64,000 bases of DNA. Source: Bacillota bacterium (GTDB taxonomy: Bacteria; Bacillota; Bacilli; Paenibacillales; NBRC-103111). The notes below the pieces were generated by a model that had not been told where the DNA came from, searched no databases, and was given only the letters and a program-made list of their open reading frames with translations. The position numbers and the translations under genes were made by a program. The number at the start of each line of letters is the position of its first letter. The stretch's first letter is position 1. Where the stretch lies: the NCBI GenBank assembly GCA_023388055.1, contig JAEWGW010000037.1, forward strand, positions 46,111 through 110,110, read 5' to 3'. Of this stretch, positions 1 through 9,308 are shown in pieces.

Positions 1-826
1 TGACGGTGTAATACCCCCGCTCCAGTCCCGTTAAGGGGAAGGTATAGGATGGCACATTGGAGCTTAAGGTGAGGCTGTTTTCCATGGCAACATTCCCGTT
101 GTAATCCTCCACCTTGTAAGCCAATGTATGGCCCATACTGGCAGTGTCGGTGAAGTGGATGGTGACCTGCTTTTGATCCCCTTCCTCAAACAGATTGTTG
201 GAGCCGTTGGTGCTGATTTTGTTGATTCCCCATGGAAGTTTGGACAGCTCCAGGTAATCCAGGAAAAAATACACCCGGCCGTCGCTTTGCCTGCCGTTTT
301 GCACCCGGAAGGAAACGGTGTTGACTCCTTCCTGCAGCGTTACCGGATTCAATTTGTACTTGTAGAACAGATTCACAGGCGTTTGAATTTGGCCTATTTT
401 GGTGGCAATGGACGAATTCACATCCATATAACCGCCGTCATTGATCTGGATCTGGTAGGGCGAAACATGGTTCATCGCCAACGGGGAAGCCGTAATCTCA
501 AGGCTGTATGTGCCCGGAACGGCAACGGTCACCTGGTATTCGGCGATATACCCGCTGGCCGGTAACGTGGCTCCTGCTGCGCTTTTGAAGAACAGAAAAT
601 CATTACCGGACAATTCCGTGCTGGTCCCCCGCAGACTGTCCCGCTCGGCTTTGGCCACGGGTGTCTGGCTCACCGAGCTATACAGCTCCCCCTCTACCCG
701 AATCACCGGCGCGCTCTGGCTTGATCCCGCTGATGAAGCGGAGGCAATCCCGAATGGAACCGCTTGCAAAAACAATAAAACCATCATCACCCACACCAGC
801 ATCTGCGAAACGCTTTTTTTCAACAC
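1..826 (-). CDS. Secreted carbohydrate-binding protein, 3' end outside window
   Basis: The open frame runs off the left edge, so only the N-terminal 275 codons are visible. I place the start at GTG 826, six bases after a TAAGGAGGG ribosome site; TTG 823 is the alternative. Residues 1 to about 30 are a signal peptide (basic KKS, a hydrophobic stretch, then AIASA-like small residues). About residues 45-200 look like a beta-sandwich carbohydrate-binding module of the CBM6/CBM35 kind, with aromatic-rich strands and phrases such as YMDVN and FFLDYLELS. The next part (INKISTNGSNN onwards) looks like the start of a second Ig-like domain. It is the last visible gene of the sugar locus, 40 bp after the glycosidase gene, so a role in binding the same polysaccharide outside the cell is inferred. 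Confidence 0.7.
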   Translation of the reverse strand, partial: MLKKSVSQMLVWVMMVLLFLQAVPFGIASASSAGSSQSAPVIRVEGELYSSVSQTPVAKAERDSLRGTSTELSGNDFLFFKSAAGATLPASGYIAEYQVTVAVPGTYSLEITASPLAMNHVSPYQIQINDGGYMDVNSSIATKIGQIQTPVNLFYKYKLNPVTLQEGVNTVSFRVQNGRQSDGRVYFFLDYLELSKLPWGINKISTNGSNNLFEEGDQKQVTIHFTDTASMGHTLAYKVEDYNGNVAMENSLTLSSNVPSYTFPLTGLERGYYTV

Positions 827-866
827 GCAATCCCTCCTTAATTTGGGTGCGGGAACAACCCCTTAA

Positions 867-1757
867 CTATCGGGGCCATTCCCAATGAAGCAGGTCCTTG
901 CTCCAGGCAATGCCGATGGAAGCATATGTATCGAACAGAATACGCTCATCCTCCGGCCCGCTGCCATGGAAAAACATCACATACGCCTCCACTCCTGCTA
1001 CATGACGCAGGTCCAACACAAAAGCGGCAGTCAATCTGCCTTTTGCCCACCCCCAATCCTCCTGGCCTAAAGTAATCAATCCGGCGTCATCCTGCCAATG
1101 CAGCAAATCCCGGGAACGTTTGACGCCAATACCGTTCTCCGGGGAGTGGAACATCACATATTCCCCTTCATGCCGGATAATGCACACATTCTCTCCGGCA
1201 TCCTCACGGCCGCAATAGATCCATTGGCGGAAGTCCTCCGTCTTGGACATACTGACGCCGTTCTGCTTATAGAAGCAGTACCATTCCCCTGGTTTGGCCG
1301 CATTCTCCACCAGATAAGGGTCGATCATCCGTCCCATATCCTGCTCCGCGACCCCGTCGCCTTTCACACGGAGCAGCTGCGGCTCCCCCCATACAGATAA
1401 ATCCCGGCTTTCCATCATCCAAATCCGGCTGTTGCCATTGCCGTATTTTTCCCCGTTGGGGCGGGGATAGGTTTGAAGGCACATAAGCCATCTGCCGTCT
1501 GACCGGATGATGTTGCCGGGACTGGAATAATTGCAGCTTTGGTCTTTTGGGGTCAAAATCCGGGGTTCGCTCCAGGTGCACAGATCCGTGCTTTCGCTCA
1601 CCGCCGTATATAAATAAACAGATCCATCCGCTTCCGTTTCCACCAGAGTATAGAAAAGCCGGACGATGCCGTCATGATAGACTGCACAAGGGTCACGGAA
1701 GGCCCTCCGGTGATCCCCGCGCAGCAGAACCGGAGATGGTAATTGAGCCAGATTCAT
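867..1757 (-). CDS. Glycoside hydrolase-like five-bladed beta-propeller protein
   Basis: The protein has 296 residues and no signal peptide, so it is probably cytoplasmic. Its sequence has the look of the GH43/GH32/GH130 five-bladed propellers: an early RDPCAVYHDG blade (Asp in a DP motif), a central MIDPYLVE blade, and repeated SxDLxxW motifs (SRDLSVW, SRDLLHW, SKDLLHW). I cannot say which family or sugar. The start is placed at ATG 1757, six bases after GGAG; GTG 1769 lies too close to the upstream GGGAGG. It follows the lipoprotein receptor gene by 79 bp in the same direction, so it probably cleaves the imported oligosaccharide. Confidence 0.75.
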   Translation of the reverse strand: MNLAQLPSPVLLRGDHRRAFRDPCAVYHDGIVRLFYTLVETEADGSVYLYTAVSESTDLCTWSEPRILTPKDQSCNYSSPGNIIRSDGRWLMCLQTYPRPNGEKYGNGNSRIWMMESRDLSVWGEPQLLRVKGDGVAEQDMGRMIDPYLVENAAKPGEWYCFYKQNGVSMSKTEDFRQWIYCGREDAGENVCIIRHEGEYVMFHSPENGIGVKRSRDLLHWQDDAGLITLGQEDWGWAKGRLTAAFVLDLRHVAGVEAYVMFFHGSGPEDERILFDTYASIGIAWSKDLLHWEWPR

Positions 1758-1836
1758 CACTTTCTCCACTTCCTCCCGCTTCTTGCGGAGAAGCAGACTG
1801 ACTTTTAAGCAGCCTGCTTCCCGGCTGAAGCTTCCG

Positions 1837-3432
1837 TTATTTTAATTGATCCTTATTTTTTTGATACCATTCGTTGACCATCTTCTCTACATTCTCGCCG
1901 CCCAGACGCTTCCATTCCTTGCGCAGCTCCTCCAGGCCTGTTTTGGCGCTCATGCCAGAGCCGCCGGTAATGACCTTGGACTCGATTTGCTCAGCGATGG
2001 GATTGAAGGTGGCGATCAATTGGCTCAGCTCCGGCATGCTGGGGCTGTAGGGAATATCCTTGCGGTATTTATTTTTCATAGCCAGTGTCAGGGCATTGGC
2101 TTTTTCCTTGGCATATTCCTGGGAGATGGCATCGGAAGCAGCCATAATCGGGAACCAGTCCGGTTTCGGGGAATATTGGCTCAGAATCGGATATTCGTTG
2201 GCATAGTCCACTTCCTTGCGGAATTTGGCCGCATCGATGGTTTGCGGAACGCCGTTGACGTCCTTATAATGAACGTTTTCTTCCCCTTGTCTCAAGGGCT
2301 TCCAGCCTGTCTCCAGCATCCAATCCAGGAATTTCACAGCGGCTTCGATCTTATCCTCCTTCATCTTGCTGTTGAAGGCTACGAGAATGGACGGAGGTGC
2401 TTCCTGGAACAGACCGGACTTGCCGAAGGGGCTTGCCACCGGCTCCAGAGCTGTCATTTTGGCCTCCGGCACATTCTTCTTCAGATCCACAAACTGCTGC
2501 TCCATATTCCAGCTGCCCAGCAAAATGCCGGCTTTGCCGGTGGTCCAGAACTGGAGGGCACGCTGAAAGCTTTTGTCGGTAATGAATTCCTGATCAATGA
2601 GGCCTTCGTCGTACATTTTCTTCTGGTAATCCAGGCTGTCGCCATAACGGTCCAGGGTTCTTCCGAAGGCCAGCTTATCCCCTTCTTGATACCATTGAAC
2701 CGGATGAGTCAGGAACAGATTGCGCAGAATAATATTGCCCGTGTTGGTGAACACAATCGGCACGGTGTCGGCTTTGCCGTTGCCGTCGGGGTCGCCGGTT
2801 TTGAATTTCCGTGCTACCTCCAGCAGCTCTTCCGTGGTGGTGGGGGTTTTCAGGCCCAGCTTATCCAGCCAGTCCTGACGGATCCAGATGCCCATGTTGG
2901 CAATGGAATCGGCGCCCCGGACACTGGCCATCATATAGGTTTTGCCTTCCACCGTCAGGTAGGATTTCAGCTCCGGATGCTCGGCCAGATATTTCTTGTA
3001 GGTGGTGCTGTATTTCTCAATATACTGATCAATGGGCTGGATGGCGCCTTGATTGGCCAGCTGTGCAATATAGTTGCGGTCATACTCCCAGATCAGGTCC
3101 GGGGCGCTGCCCGAGGCGATCAGGGTGTTCAGCTTGGTTTGGGCTTCATTCCGGGGAACGGGCACCCACTTGACGGTAGCTGGAGCATGTTCGTTGATCC
3201 ACTTGGTCCACCGGTTATTCTCATAATTGCCTTCCTCGGCAGGAACCTTCCCCCGGTCAAACATGGAGATGCTGATTTCTTTTTTGGGCCCTGTAGAGGC
3301 TGTACCCGCTCCGGCAGAGGCGGCGGGAGAAGCGGCGGAATCCTTGCCTTTGTCGTCCCCGCAAGCGGCCAGCAGGGTTGCCGACAAGCTTGCCACCACA
3401 ACGGAAGCGATTACTTTTGATGCTGTTTTCAT
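1837..3432 (-). CDS. LipO-type extracellular sugar-binding lipoprotein
   Basis: This is a 531-residue substrate-binding lipoprotein of a CUT1-type ABC importer. The N-terminus has a signal peptide ending in the lipobox LLAAC (Cys 24), followed by an Ala/Ser-rich linker. The body has the family 1 solute-binding pattern (IRQDWLDKLGLKTPTTTEEL, FKTGDPDGNGKADTVP). The length of about 530 is usual for the LipO group, which Paenibacillus carries in many copies next to LplB and YtcP permeases, as here. It is anchored on the outer face of the membrane and hands an oligosaccharide to the two permeases encoded just upstream. No ATPase gene lies in the locus; such importers generally borrow a shared MsmX-type ATPase. 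Confidence 0.9.
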   Translation of the reverse strand: MKTASKVIASVVVASLSATLLAACGDDKGKDSAASPAASAGAGTASTGPKKEISISMFDRGKVPAEEGNYENNRWTKWINEHAPATVKWVPVPRNEAQTKLNTLIASGSAPDLIWEYDRNYIAQLANQGAIQPIDQYIEKYSTTYKKYLAEHPELKSYLTVEGKTYMMASVRGADSIANMGIWIRQDWLDKLGLKTPTTTEELLEVARKFKTGDPDGNGKADTVPIVFTNTGNIILRNLFLTHPVQWYQEGDKLAFGRTLDRYGDSLDYQKKMYDEGLIDQEFITDKSFQRALQFWTTGKAGILLGSWNMEQQFVDLKKNVPEAKMTALEPVASPFGKSGLFQEAPPSILVAFNSKMKEDKIEAAVKFLDWMLETGWKPLRQGEENVHYKDVNGVPQTIDAAKFRKEVDYANEYPILSQYSPKPDWFPIMAASDAISQEYAKEKANALTLAMKNKYRKDIPYSPSMPELSQLIATFNPIAEQIESKVITGGSGMSAKTGLEELRKEWKRLGGENVEKMVNEWYQKNKDQLK

Positions 3433-3509
3433 TGTCTCATCCCCTTTAGTTTGATACTCTCAGCTGATCTATATCGAAGGTTGGAAGTCCGAAGCTCCCT
3501 CCTATGATA

Positions 3510-4406
3510 TCAACCTTTCACAGAACCGATCAATACACCCTTGACGAAGTGCTTCTGCAAAAACGGATACACGCATAAAACCGGGGTAATGGCGATGACC
3601 ACCGACGCTGCTTTGATGCCCTCCGGGGTCAGCATAACCGCTGAGGCGCCTTCGCTGCCGCCGCCGCTGTTCAAGAGGCTTTGGTCCACCTGCTTGATCA
3701 TCTGATACAGCTTCAGCATCAGGGTCTGCAGATCGGCGCTGGTAATGTACAGCATGACGTTAAAGTAGGAATTCCACCAGCTTACCGCGTAGAACAGGGA
3801 CAGCGCCGCCAGAATCGGCTTGCACAAGGGAAGCATAATCCGCACCAGAATCAGCCAATTGCCTGCTCCGTCAATGGAAGCGGACTCCTCAATCTCGTCG
3901 GGCAGACCCTCCATGAAGCTTTTCATGACGAACATGTTATAGGTACTGATCAACGCGGGCATCCAGAGGGCAAAATAGGAATCCATCAGCCCCAAGGATT
4001 TAATCAGGATAAAATTGGGGATAATGCCGGATATATAAATCATGGTGAAGGTAATGAACATCAATAATGGGCCACGGCCCACCAGCCGCTTGCGGGACAA
4101 GGGATACGCCGCCAGCACGGTCATGACCATATTCAATAGTGTGCCCACAGCGGTCACAATTACGGTATTTCCCATAGCATGAATCAATTGCCCGTCCTCA
4201 AGCAGCCGTTTGTACGCCTCTGTATTAAATTCCACCGGCCAAAAGAACACCTCTCCGGCTGTTATGGCTCTGCTGCTGCTGAAGGAAGCGGCAATTTCAT
4301 ACAGGAAAGGGTACAAGGTGAATAAGGACATGATGCCAAGAAAGATATAATTGAGCGTGTGCCCCGCCAACGACCACGGGGTAAGCTTTGCGAAAACGCG
4401 CTTCAT
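3510..4406 (-). CDS. Sugar ABC transporter permease, YtcP type
   Basis: This 298-residue inner-membrane permease of the carbohydrate CUT1 group has six predicted membrane segments. It carries the EAA loop that contacts the ATPase (EIEESASIDGAGNWLILVRI, about residues 185-205), and its C-terminus ends in VKGVLIGSVKG, as is typical of YtcP. Start ATG 4406 lies two bases after the stop of the partner permease, so the two are translationally coupled. Together they form the channel for the sugar bound by the lipoprotein encoded downstream. Confidence 0.92.
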   Translation of the reverse strand: MKRVFAKLTPWSLAGHTLNYIFLGIMSLFTLYPFLYEIAASFSSSRAITAGEVFFWPVEFNTEAYKRLLEDGQLIHAMGNTVIVTAVGTLLNMVMTVLAAYPLSRKRLVGRGPLLMFITFTMIYISGIIPNFILIKSLGLMDSYFALWMPALISTYNMFVMKSFMEGLPDEIEESASIDGAGNWLILVRIMLPLCKPILAALSLFYAVSWWNSYFNVMLYITSADLQTLMLKLYQMIKQVDQSLLNSGGGSEGASAVMLTPEGIKAASVVIAITPVLCVYPFLQKHFVKGVLIGSVKG

Positions 4407-4408
4407 GC

Positions 4409-5386
4409 CTACCAAAGCCCCCTTTCACCGAATAGCCGGATAATCCGGTTTACGCTGACCACCAGAACCAGACTGATCAGAGACTGGAACAGCCCCAAGG
4501 CCGTGGTGTAGCTGTAGTTCATATTCTGCAGGCCCACCCGGTACACATAGGTGCTGATTACATCCGCCACGTCCAGCACGGAATCATTCTGCAGCGCCAG
4601 GGTTTGCTCCAGCCCTACGTCCATCATGCTGCCCATCCGCAGAATCAGCAGAATGGCAATGGTGCTCCGGATTCCAGGCAGCGTGATATGCCACACCTGG
4701 CGAAGCTTGTTGGCTCCGTCGATTTTGGCCGCTTCGTACAGCTGCGGATCAATGGAAGCCATCGCCGCCAGATATAGGATGGTGCCCCAGCCTGCCTCCC
4801 GCCAAATGGAGGAAGCGGTATATGCCACCGGCCACCAGGAGGACTTGGCCATAAAGTAGATCGGTTCTACGCCGAACACATTGGTCAAGAGCAGGTTCAC
4901 TACACCGGTGCTTGGCGATAATAGGGCAATCAGAATGCCGCCCAGTACGACCCATGAGATAAAGTGGGGAATGTACAGCAGGTTTTGCACCAGCCGCTTG
5001 TACCCTTCCACCCGGACCTCATTTAGAAGTAGTGCCAATAGAATGGGCACCGGAAAACCGAACACCAGGCTGTACACATTCAAGAGCAGGGTATTGCGCA
5101 GCACCCGCCAGAAGTCCGTGCTTTCGAACAGCAGCCGGAAATTCTTCAGTCCTACCCAATCGCTGCCCAGAATCCCGTCTGCAAAACGGTAATTCTTAAA
5201 AGCAATGATTTCCCCGAGCATGGGGGAATACTTGAACAGAAGATAAAACAACAGCACCGGGACCAGCATCATATATAAGGATTTATCCCGCTTGATCCCT
5301 CTCCACAGCCTTCCTTGCCGCGGTGCGGCCAAAGCGGTGCTGCCCTGCAGACCCTCTCCGGTGGCTGCGGCCATTTTCTCTTTCAT
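4409..5386 (-). CDS. Sugar ABC transporter permease, LplB type
   Basis: This is a permease of about 325 residues, the partner of the YtcP-type protein encoded next. It starts with a soluble tail, then KSLYMMLVPVLLFYLLFKYS, the usual first membrane segment of LplB proteins, and has five further segments. The EAA loop is YEAAKIDGANKLRQVWHITL. A much longer open frame extends upstream, but its extra residues look non-coding and cross the promoter. I prefer ATG 5386 (MKEKM...). ATG 5398 is possible, but an AGGAG touches it directly. It is the first gene of the transport operon. Confidence 0.88.
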   Translation of the reverse strand: MKEKMAAATGEGLQGSTALAAPRQGRLWRGIKRDKSLYMMLVPVLLFYLLFKYSPMLGEIIAFKNYRFADGILGSDWVGLKNFRLLFESTDFWRVLRNTLLLNVYSLVFGFPVPILLALLLNEVRVEGYKRLVQNLLYIPHFISWVVLGGILIALLSPSTGVVNLLLTNVFGVEPIYFMAKSSWWPVAYTASSIWREAGWGTILYLAAMASIDPQLYEAAKIDGANKLRQVWHITLPGIRSTIAILLILRMGSMMDVGLEQTLALQNDSVLDVADVISTYVYRVGLQNMNYSYTTALGLFQSLISLVLVVSVNRIIRLFGERGLW

Positions 5387-5431
5387 CTCTCTCACCATCT
5401 CCTGACATCCTAATCTCCCGCTGACAGGTTC

Positions 5432-5459
5432 ATCGTACCGGATTACCCGTCCTCTTGAA
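5432..5459 (-). promoter_or_regulatory. Candidate promoter of the first sugar operon
   Basis: Reading on the minus strand, TTCAAG (5459-5454) and TACGAT (5437-5432) are 16 bp apart, just upstream of the LplB-type permease gene. The -35 is weak, which fits an activator-dependent promoter. Confidence 0.4.
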
Positions 5460-5487
5460 TACAGACCGCTTCCCAAATCGGGCACAT

Positions 5488-5540
5488 TTCTTGGTTTTTG
5501 GGTACTCACCATTCTTGCAGTAGGGGAATTTTCTTGGTTT
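5488..5540 (-). promoter_or_regulatory. Direct repeat AAACCAAGAA x2, candidate AraC operator
   Basis: The 10-mer AAACCAAGAA (minus strand) occurs exactly at 5497-5488 and again at 5540-5531, 43 bp apart, which is about four helical turns. Both copies lie upstream of the candidate promoter and downstream of the terminator of the AraC-type gene. AraC-family proteins bind spaced direct repeats, so this is a plausible site for the regulator encoded just upstream. Confidence 0.45.
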
Positions 5541-5547
5541 CCGCATA

Positions 5548-5592
5548 GAAAAAAGCCCGTCCCATGGCTCTTTGCTGGAGTCACAGACGGGC
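5548..5592 (-). terminator. Rho-independent terminator of the AraC-type regulator gene
   Basis: The stem GCCCGTC/GACGGGC (5592-5586 with 5561-5555) is followed on the minus strand by TTTTTT. It separates the regulator transcript from the permease operon. Confidence 0.75.
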
Positions 5593-5612
5593 GGTGAGTG
5601 AAATATGAAGCT

Positions 5613-7922
5613 CTATGGATTGGAGCTGCCGATCGACTGCTCACGGTATTCCGTGGGCGTTAGTCCGGTATATTTTTTGAAGGTGCGGGTGAAGCTGCGG
5701 GAATGCATATACCCGACGGCATCGGAGACGTCGTTGATCTTGATGGTTTTGTCCCGGAGCAGCTCCTTGGCGGCCTCGATTCGAATTTTGATCAAATAGT
5801 CGATAAAATTATCCTCCACCTGCTCCTTGAACAGCTTGGAGATATAGGTGGGGTGAAGATCAAATTCCTCGGCCAGCCGGTCCAGGGACAAGCCGCTATC
5901 CCGGTAATTCTCCTGAATGAATTGGAGGATACGCCCGATATGCTCATTTTTTCCTCTTTGGCTGCGCCGTTTTTCAATTTTGTCGGCAAACCCCACCAGC
6001 ACGGCCTCCACCACTTGTTCGGTCTCCCGCACATTCTCACAGCGGTTGATCCGTTCATACAGGTTGCCTATTTCGTTCAGGGTTTCCTCCGTATCCATGC
6101 CAATGGACTCCATGGTTTGGGTGGCCCGCATCACCAATTCGAAGGAGAACTGACGGATTAAATCCGGCGGCAGGTTATGGTGAACCGCCTCCTGGAAGAT
6201 TCCCTTCAGATCCTGCAGCCCCTTGTCCATTTCGTTCTGCTTCAGGGCATCCACAATCCGGTCGATCATCCGCACAATGTGGTAATAATCCTGATTGTCC
6301 GGCGTCTGTACATCCAGAATGGAGATGACGCCATGATTGCCAGCCACCATCTTGTAGTGAAGCGCCTGCTGCGACTCGGCGTAAGACAGCGGAACATCCT
6401 TCAGCTCCCGGTATCCCCGGCCCAAGCCTGCAATGACCGTCAGTCCGATCTGCCTGTTCATTACATTCAGGATTTGCTCCAGAAGAGCCATGGCCCGCAG
6501 ATGATTCTGCTCCTCATCCCCCTCCGCGAAGCTGAATACAATCACAGCCCGGCCGCCGCCCAGGTCGATAGCCGAACCGGCATTCTCCGAATTGATGATT
6601 TCCTCGGCCACATTGCACAGCGCATAGGTATAGAGCGTCTGATCCCGGGGCTCGATGCCCCCTTCCTTGCCGATCTCCGCCGTACACACTACATACCATT
6701 CCGAATAAAGATGGATTCCCGTAAATTCCAGATGCGGGGCAATAACGGCATAGTCTGTCCGGTAACCCACCAGAACATCCATAATGGTCCGCCATTTCAG
6801 CATCGGCTTGGAATCCCGGAGCTGCTGCTCCAGCTTCTCCCGGTCCACAAACATCTGGTCGAAGAAGCTCTCCAGATAAGAGACACCCCGTGGAGCGGAG
6901 GCGGCAGCATCGCCCCATGTTGGTCTGCCGTTGCGGGACAGTTTGCCCAGCATCCGGTCTATCGGGCTGAAGGTACGCCGGTTGACCACGAAGAGAATCA
7001 CGAATGCCACTAGAAACAGCACCACGGCCAGCAGAATCAGAAAATTCCGCGTTACCGTCAGGGGTTTGTACATTTGGCTCTCCGGGATTATATTCACGAT
7101 TTTCCAGCCGGTATACGCGGAGGTTTTGAAGGAAACGGTTTGCTTCACGTTATCCACCATGGCGCTGTACGAACCGCTTTCTTCACCGCCCAGCACCTGC
7201 CGGATATATGGAAGCTCTCCCATCTTGCTGTAGAGCATGGAGGCATCATCATGTGCGACAACCTGGCCCGTTTTGTCCAGAATAAACGTATGCCCGGGGG
7301 CTTCCTTCTCATAAATATCGTGGATCATCCGGTACAGCACATCCACATCGATATTGGCGGCCACCAATCCCTTCCGATAACCCGGTGCGCTGAGAGGCGG
7401 ATAGGACCGGATTAAGGTCACCACATCCCGGTTCACGCTCCCGTCCCAAATTTTGTGGGTGGTGAGCCACTGAAAATAGTCCGGGATCTCCAGATAGTCG
7501 GCGATCCAGCTGTTCTCCGACTGGTCCTTGGCGGTATAAAACTTGTCCGACAGAATGTTGCCGCTTACATCCGAATACGCAAAGATGGAGGAGAATTGGA
7601 GGTTGTTGTTCAGGAATTTGCCCAGCTTGGAGTTCAGGACGAAGAAATTATCATTCTTCTGGGCATTATCCTTGTAGCTGTCATTCATAAAATATACAAA
7701 TTCTAACTCATTTGTAAGTTGTAGCAAATTGGCTTCCGTTTGCTGAAACGATAGCTCGATCTTTTGGTCAATCTGCTTCAAGAGAGCCATGTTCGTTTCC
7801 TTCAGCTGCTGCTCCAACCCCCGGACCGTGCTCTGGTACGAAAAGAAAAAAGCCAGGGATATAACAGCCAACAGCAGGCTGCCGTATATCAGCATGATCC
7901 TCCCTGTAACACCGATTTTCAT
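5613..7922 (-). CDS. Membrane-bound AraC-family transcription regulator with extracellular sensor domain
   Basis: This one-component regulator has 769 residues. Two membrane segments (about residues 9-31 and 283-306) flank an extracellular part of about 250 residues that looks like a dCache ligand-binding domain. A middle cytoplasmic region of about 320 residues follows. The C-terminal 100 residues are an AraC double helix-turn-helix (LSLDRLAEEFDLHPTYISKL, then the signature DVSDAVGYMHSRSFTRTFKK). Proteins of this build sit next to LplB/YtcP/LipO operons in Paenibacillus and activate them when an extracellular sugar binds. Start ATG 7922 has GGGAGG eight bases upstream. It has its own terminator, so it is transcribed separately from the operon that it probably controls. 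Confidence 0.9.
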   Translation of the reverse strand: MKIGVTGRIMLIYGSLLLAVISLAFFFSYQSTVRGLEQQLKETNMALLKQIDQKIELSFQQTEANLLQLTNELEFVYFMNDSYKDNAQKNDNFFVLNSKLGKFLNNNLQFSSIFAYSDVSGNILSDKFYTAKDQSENSWIADYLEIPDYFQWLTTHKIWDGSVNRDVVTLIRSYPPLSAPGYRKGLVAANIDVDVLYRMIHDIYEKEAPGHTFILDKTGQVVAHDDASMLYSKMGELPYIRQVLGGEESGSYSAMVDNVKQTVSFKTSAYTGWKIVNIIPESQMYKPLTVTRNFLILLAVVLFLVAFVILFVVNRRTFSPIDRMLGKLSRNGRPTWGDAAASAPRGVSYLESFFDQMFVDREKLEQQLRDSKPMLKWRTIMDVLVGYRTDYAVIAPHLEFTGIHLYSEWYVVCTAEIGKEGGIEPRDQTLYTYALCNVAEEIINSENAGSAIDLGGGRAVIVFSFAEGDEEQNHLRAMALLEQILNVMNRQIGLTVIAGLGRGYRELKDVPLSYAESQQALHYKMVAGNHGVISILDVQTPDNQDYYHIVRMIDRIVDALKQNEMDKGLQDLKGIFQEAVHHNLPPDLIRQFSFELVMRATQTMESIGMDTEETLNEIGNLYERINRCENVRETEQVVEAVLVGFADKIEKRRSQRGKNEHIGRILQFIQENYRDSGLSLDRLAEEFDLHPTYISKLFKEQVEDNFIDYLIKIRIEAAKELLRDKTIKINDVSDAVGYMHSRSFTRTFKKYTGLTPTEYREQSIGSSNP

Positions 7923-7946
7923 CTTCCTTGCCTCCCGGTATGCTGC

Positions 7947-7985
7947 ATAAAAGCAGCACAGACAGCCCTTACAGGCCGTCTGTGC
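7947..7985 (-). terminator. Terminator of lysC
   Basis: The stem GCACAGAC/GTCTGTGC (7985-7978 with 7963-7956), reinforced by GGCC/GGCT inside the loop, is followed on the minus strand by TGCTTTT. It lies 25 bp after the lysC stop. Confidence 0.75.
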
Positions 7986-8009
7986 GGATCTTTATAGAGG
8001 AATGTCCGG

Positions 8010-9263
8010 TTATCTGCGGTCTTGCGGTCCGCCTACGGAAACCGTCGAATCGGTATCCAGCCCGTATGCAGTATGCAGCGTCTGAATCACTTCGTTCAGA
8101 CGGCTGTTGGGGATCACACAGCTTACCTTGATTTCGGAGGTGCTGACCATGTTGATGCTGATGCCCAGCTCCGAAATGGCCTCGAACATCTTGGCGGCTA
8201 CGCCGGGATTGCTGACCATGCCTGCGCCCACGATGGATACCTTAACCAGCCCGGTTTCGGAGGTGGTTTCACGGTAACCCACAACCTCCTTGATGGATGC
8301 GATGATGCCCATGGCCTTATCCAGATCGCCGCTGCCTACAGTGAAGGAGAAATCCGCCGCGTCCTGGACACCGCTTTGGACAATAATATCCACGTCGATT
8401 TGCTGATTGGCCAACGCGGTGAACACCTTGGCCAGCTGGCCCGGACGTTCGGGCACTCCCAGGATGCTGATGCGCGCCACATTCTTGTCATATGCAATAC
8501 CGCTGACTACGATTCCCTGCTCCATTGCGGCTTCCTCCTTCACAAGCGTACCTTCGTTATGGTTAAAGCTGGAACGCACCACCAGACGCACCTGGTTCAG
8601 CTTGGCGCATTCTACCGCACGGGGATGAAGCACCGCCGCACCAAGGTTAGCCAGCTCCAGCATTTCGTCGTAAGAAATCTCATTGAGCTTCCGTGCGCAT
8701 TTCACAATGCGGGGATCCGTGGAGTAAACACCCTCCACATCGGTGTAGATTTCGCACAGGTCGGCTTTGATGGCCGCGGCAACGGCAACAGCGGTCGTAT
8801 CTGAGCCGCCCCGTCCCAGAGTGGTGATTTCTCCGGCTTCGGTCATCCCCTGGAAGCCTGCAACGATTACAATACAATCCTTCTCCAGCGCGTCCAACAC
8901 CCGTTTGGGCTCGATATGGCTGATGCGGGCTTTGGCGTGGACAGCCTCCGTATAAATCCCGGTTTGCCAGCCGGTATAAGACCGTGCCTCTTCACCGAGG
9001 CTTTGGATGGCCATGGACAAAAGCGCCACCGATACCTGCTCGCCTGTAGTCAGGAGCATATCCATCTCTCTTGCCGGCGGGGCACCGTCGCAAATCTGCT
9101 TGGAGAGGTCAATCAGTTCATCTGTTGTATCGCCCATAGCGGAAACCACAACCAGACAACGATTCCCTTCCCGCTTCCTGTCCACGATCCGCTGGGCTAC
9201 ACGCCGCATGCGTTCGGGGGTACCGACGGAGCTGCCGCCGAACTTCATCACAATTACCGACAA
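8010..9263 (-). CDS. lysC: Aspartate kinase, lysine-sensitive LysC (aspartokinase II) type
   Basis: It phosphorylates aspartate, the first step toward lysine, diaminopimelate, threonine and methionine. The 417-residue protein has the kinase signature KFGGSSVGT at the N-terminus, REMDMLLTTGEQVS, and TTLGRGGSDTTAVA, and then two C-terminal ACT domains. The second contains the conserved VSIVGAGMVSNPGVAAKMF. Length and sequence match B. subtilis LysC rather than DapG or YclM. The start is chosen as TTG 9263, eight bases after AAGGAG; GTG 9272 overlaps the ribosome site and TTG 9269 is too close. The short 5' region leaves no room for a lysine riboswitch. In B. subtilis lysC also makes the beta subunit from an internal start; I did not establish this here. 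Confidence 0.95.
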   Translation of the reverse strand: MSVIVMKFGGSSVGTPERMRRVAQRIVDRKREGNRCLVVVSAMGDTTDELIDLSKQICDGAPPAREMDMLLTTGEQVSVALLSMAIQSLGEEARSYTGWQTGIYTEAVHAKARISHIEPKRVLDALEKDCIVIVAGFQGMTEAGEITTLGRGGSDTTAVAVAAAIKADLCEIYTDVEGVYSTDPRIVKCARKLNEISYDEMLELANLGAAVLHPRAVECAKLNQVRLVVRSSFNHNEGTLVKEEAAMEQGIVVSGIAYDKNVARISILGVPERPGQLAKVFTALANQQIDVDIIVQSGVQDAADFSFTVGSGDLDKAMGIIASIKEVVGYRETTSETGLVKVSIVGAGMVSNPGVAAKMFEAISELGISINMVSTSEIKVSCVIPNSRLNEVIQTLHTAYGLDTDSTVSVGGPQDRR

Positions 9264-9308
9264 CTTCAACACTCCTTACCGTAGCTAATCCTGCAAAAGG
9301 TTTTTCCT

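Noticed and set aside
1846..3420. 524-codon plus-strand open frame opposite the first sugar-receptor gene
   Set aside because: It mirrors the lipoprotein gene codon for codon, and its product shows no domain. Receptor motifs and a lipobox support the minus strand.
5387..5644. N-terminal extension of the LplB-type permease
   Set aside because: The extra 86 codons cross a terminator and promoter and are unlike the family N-terminus.
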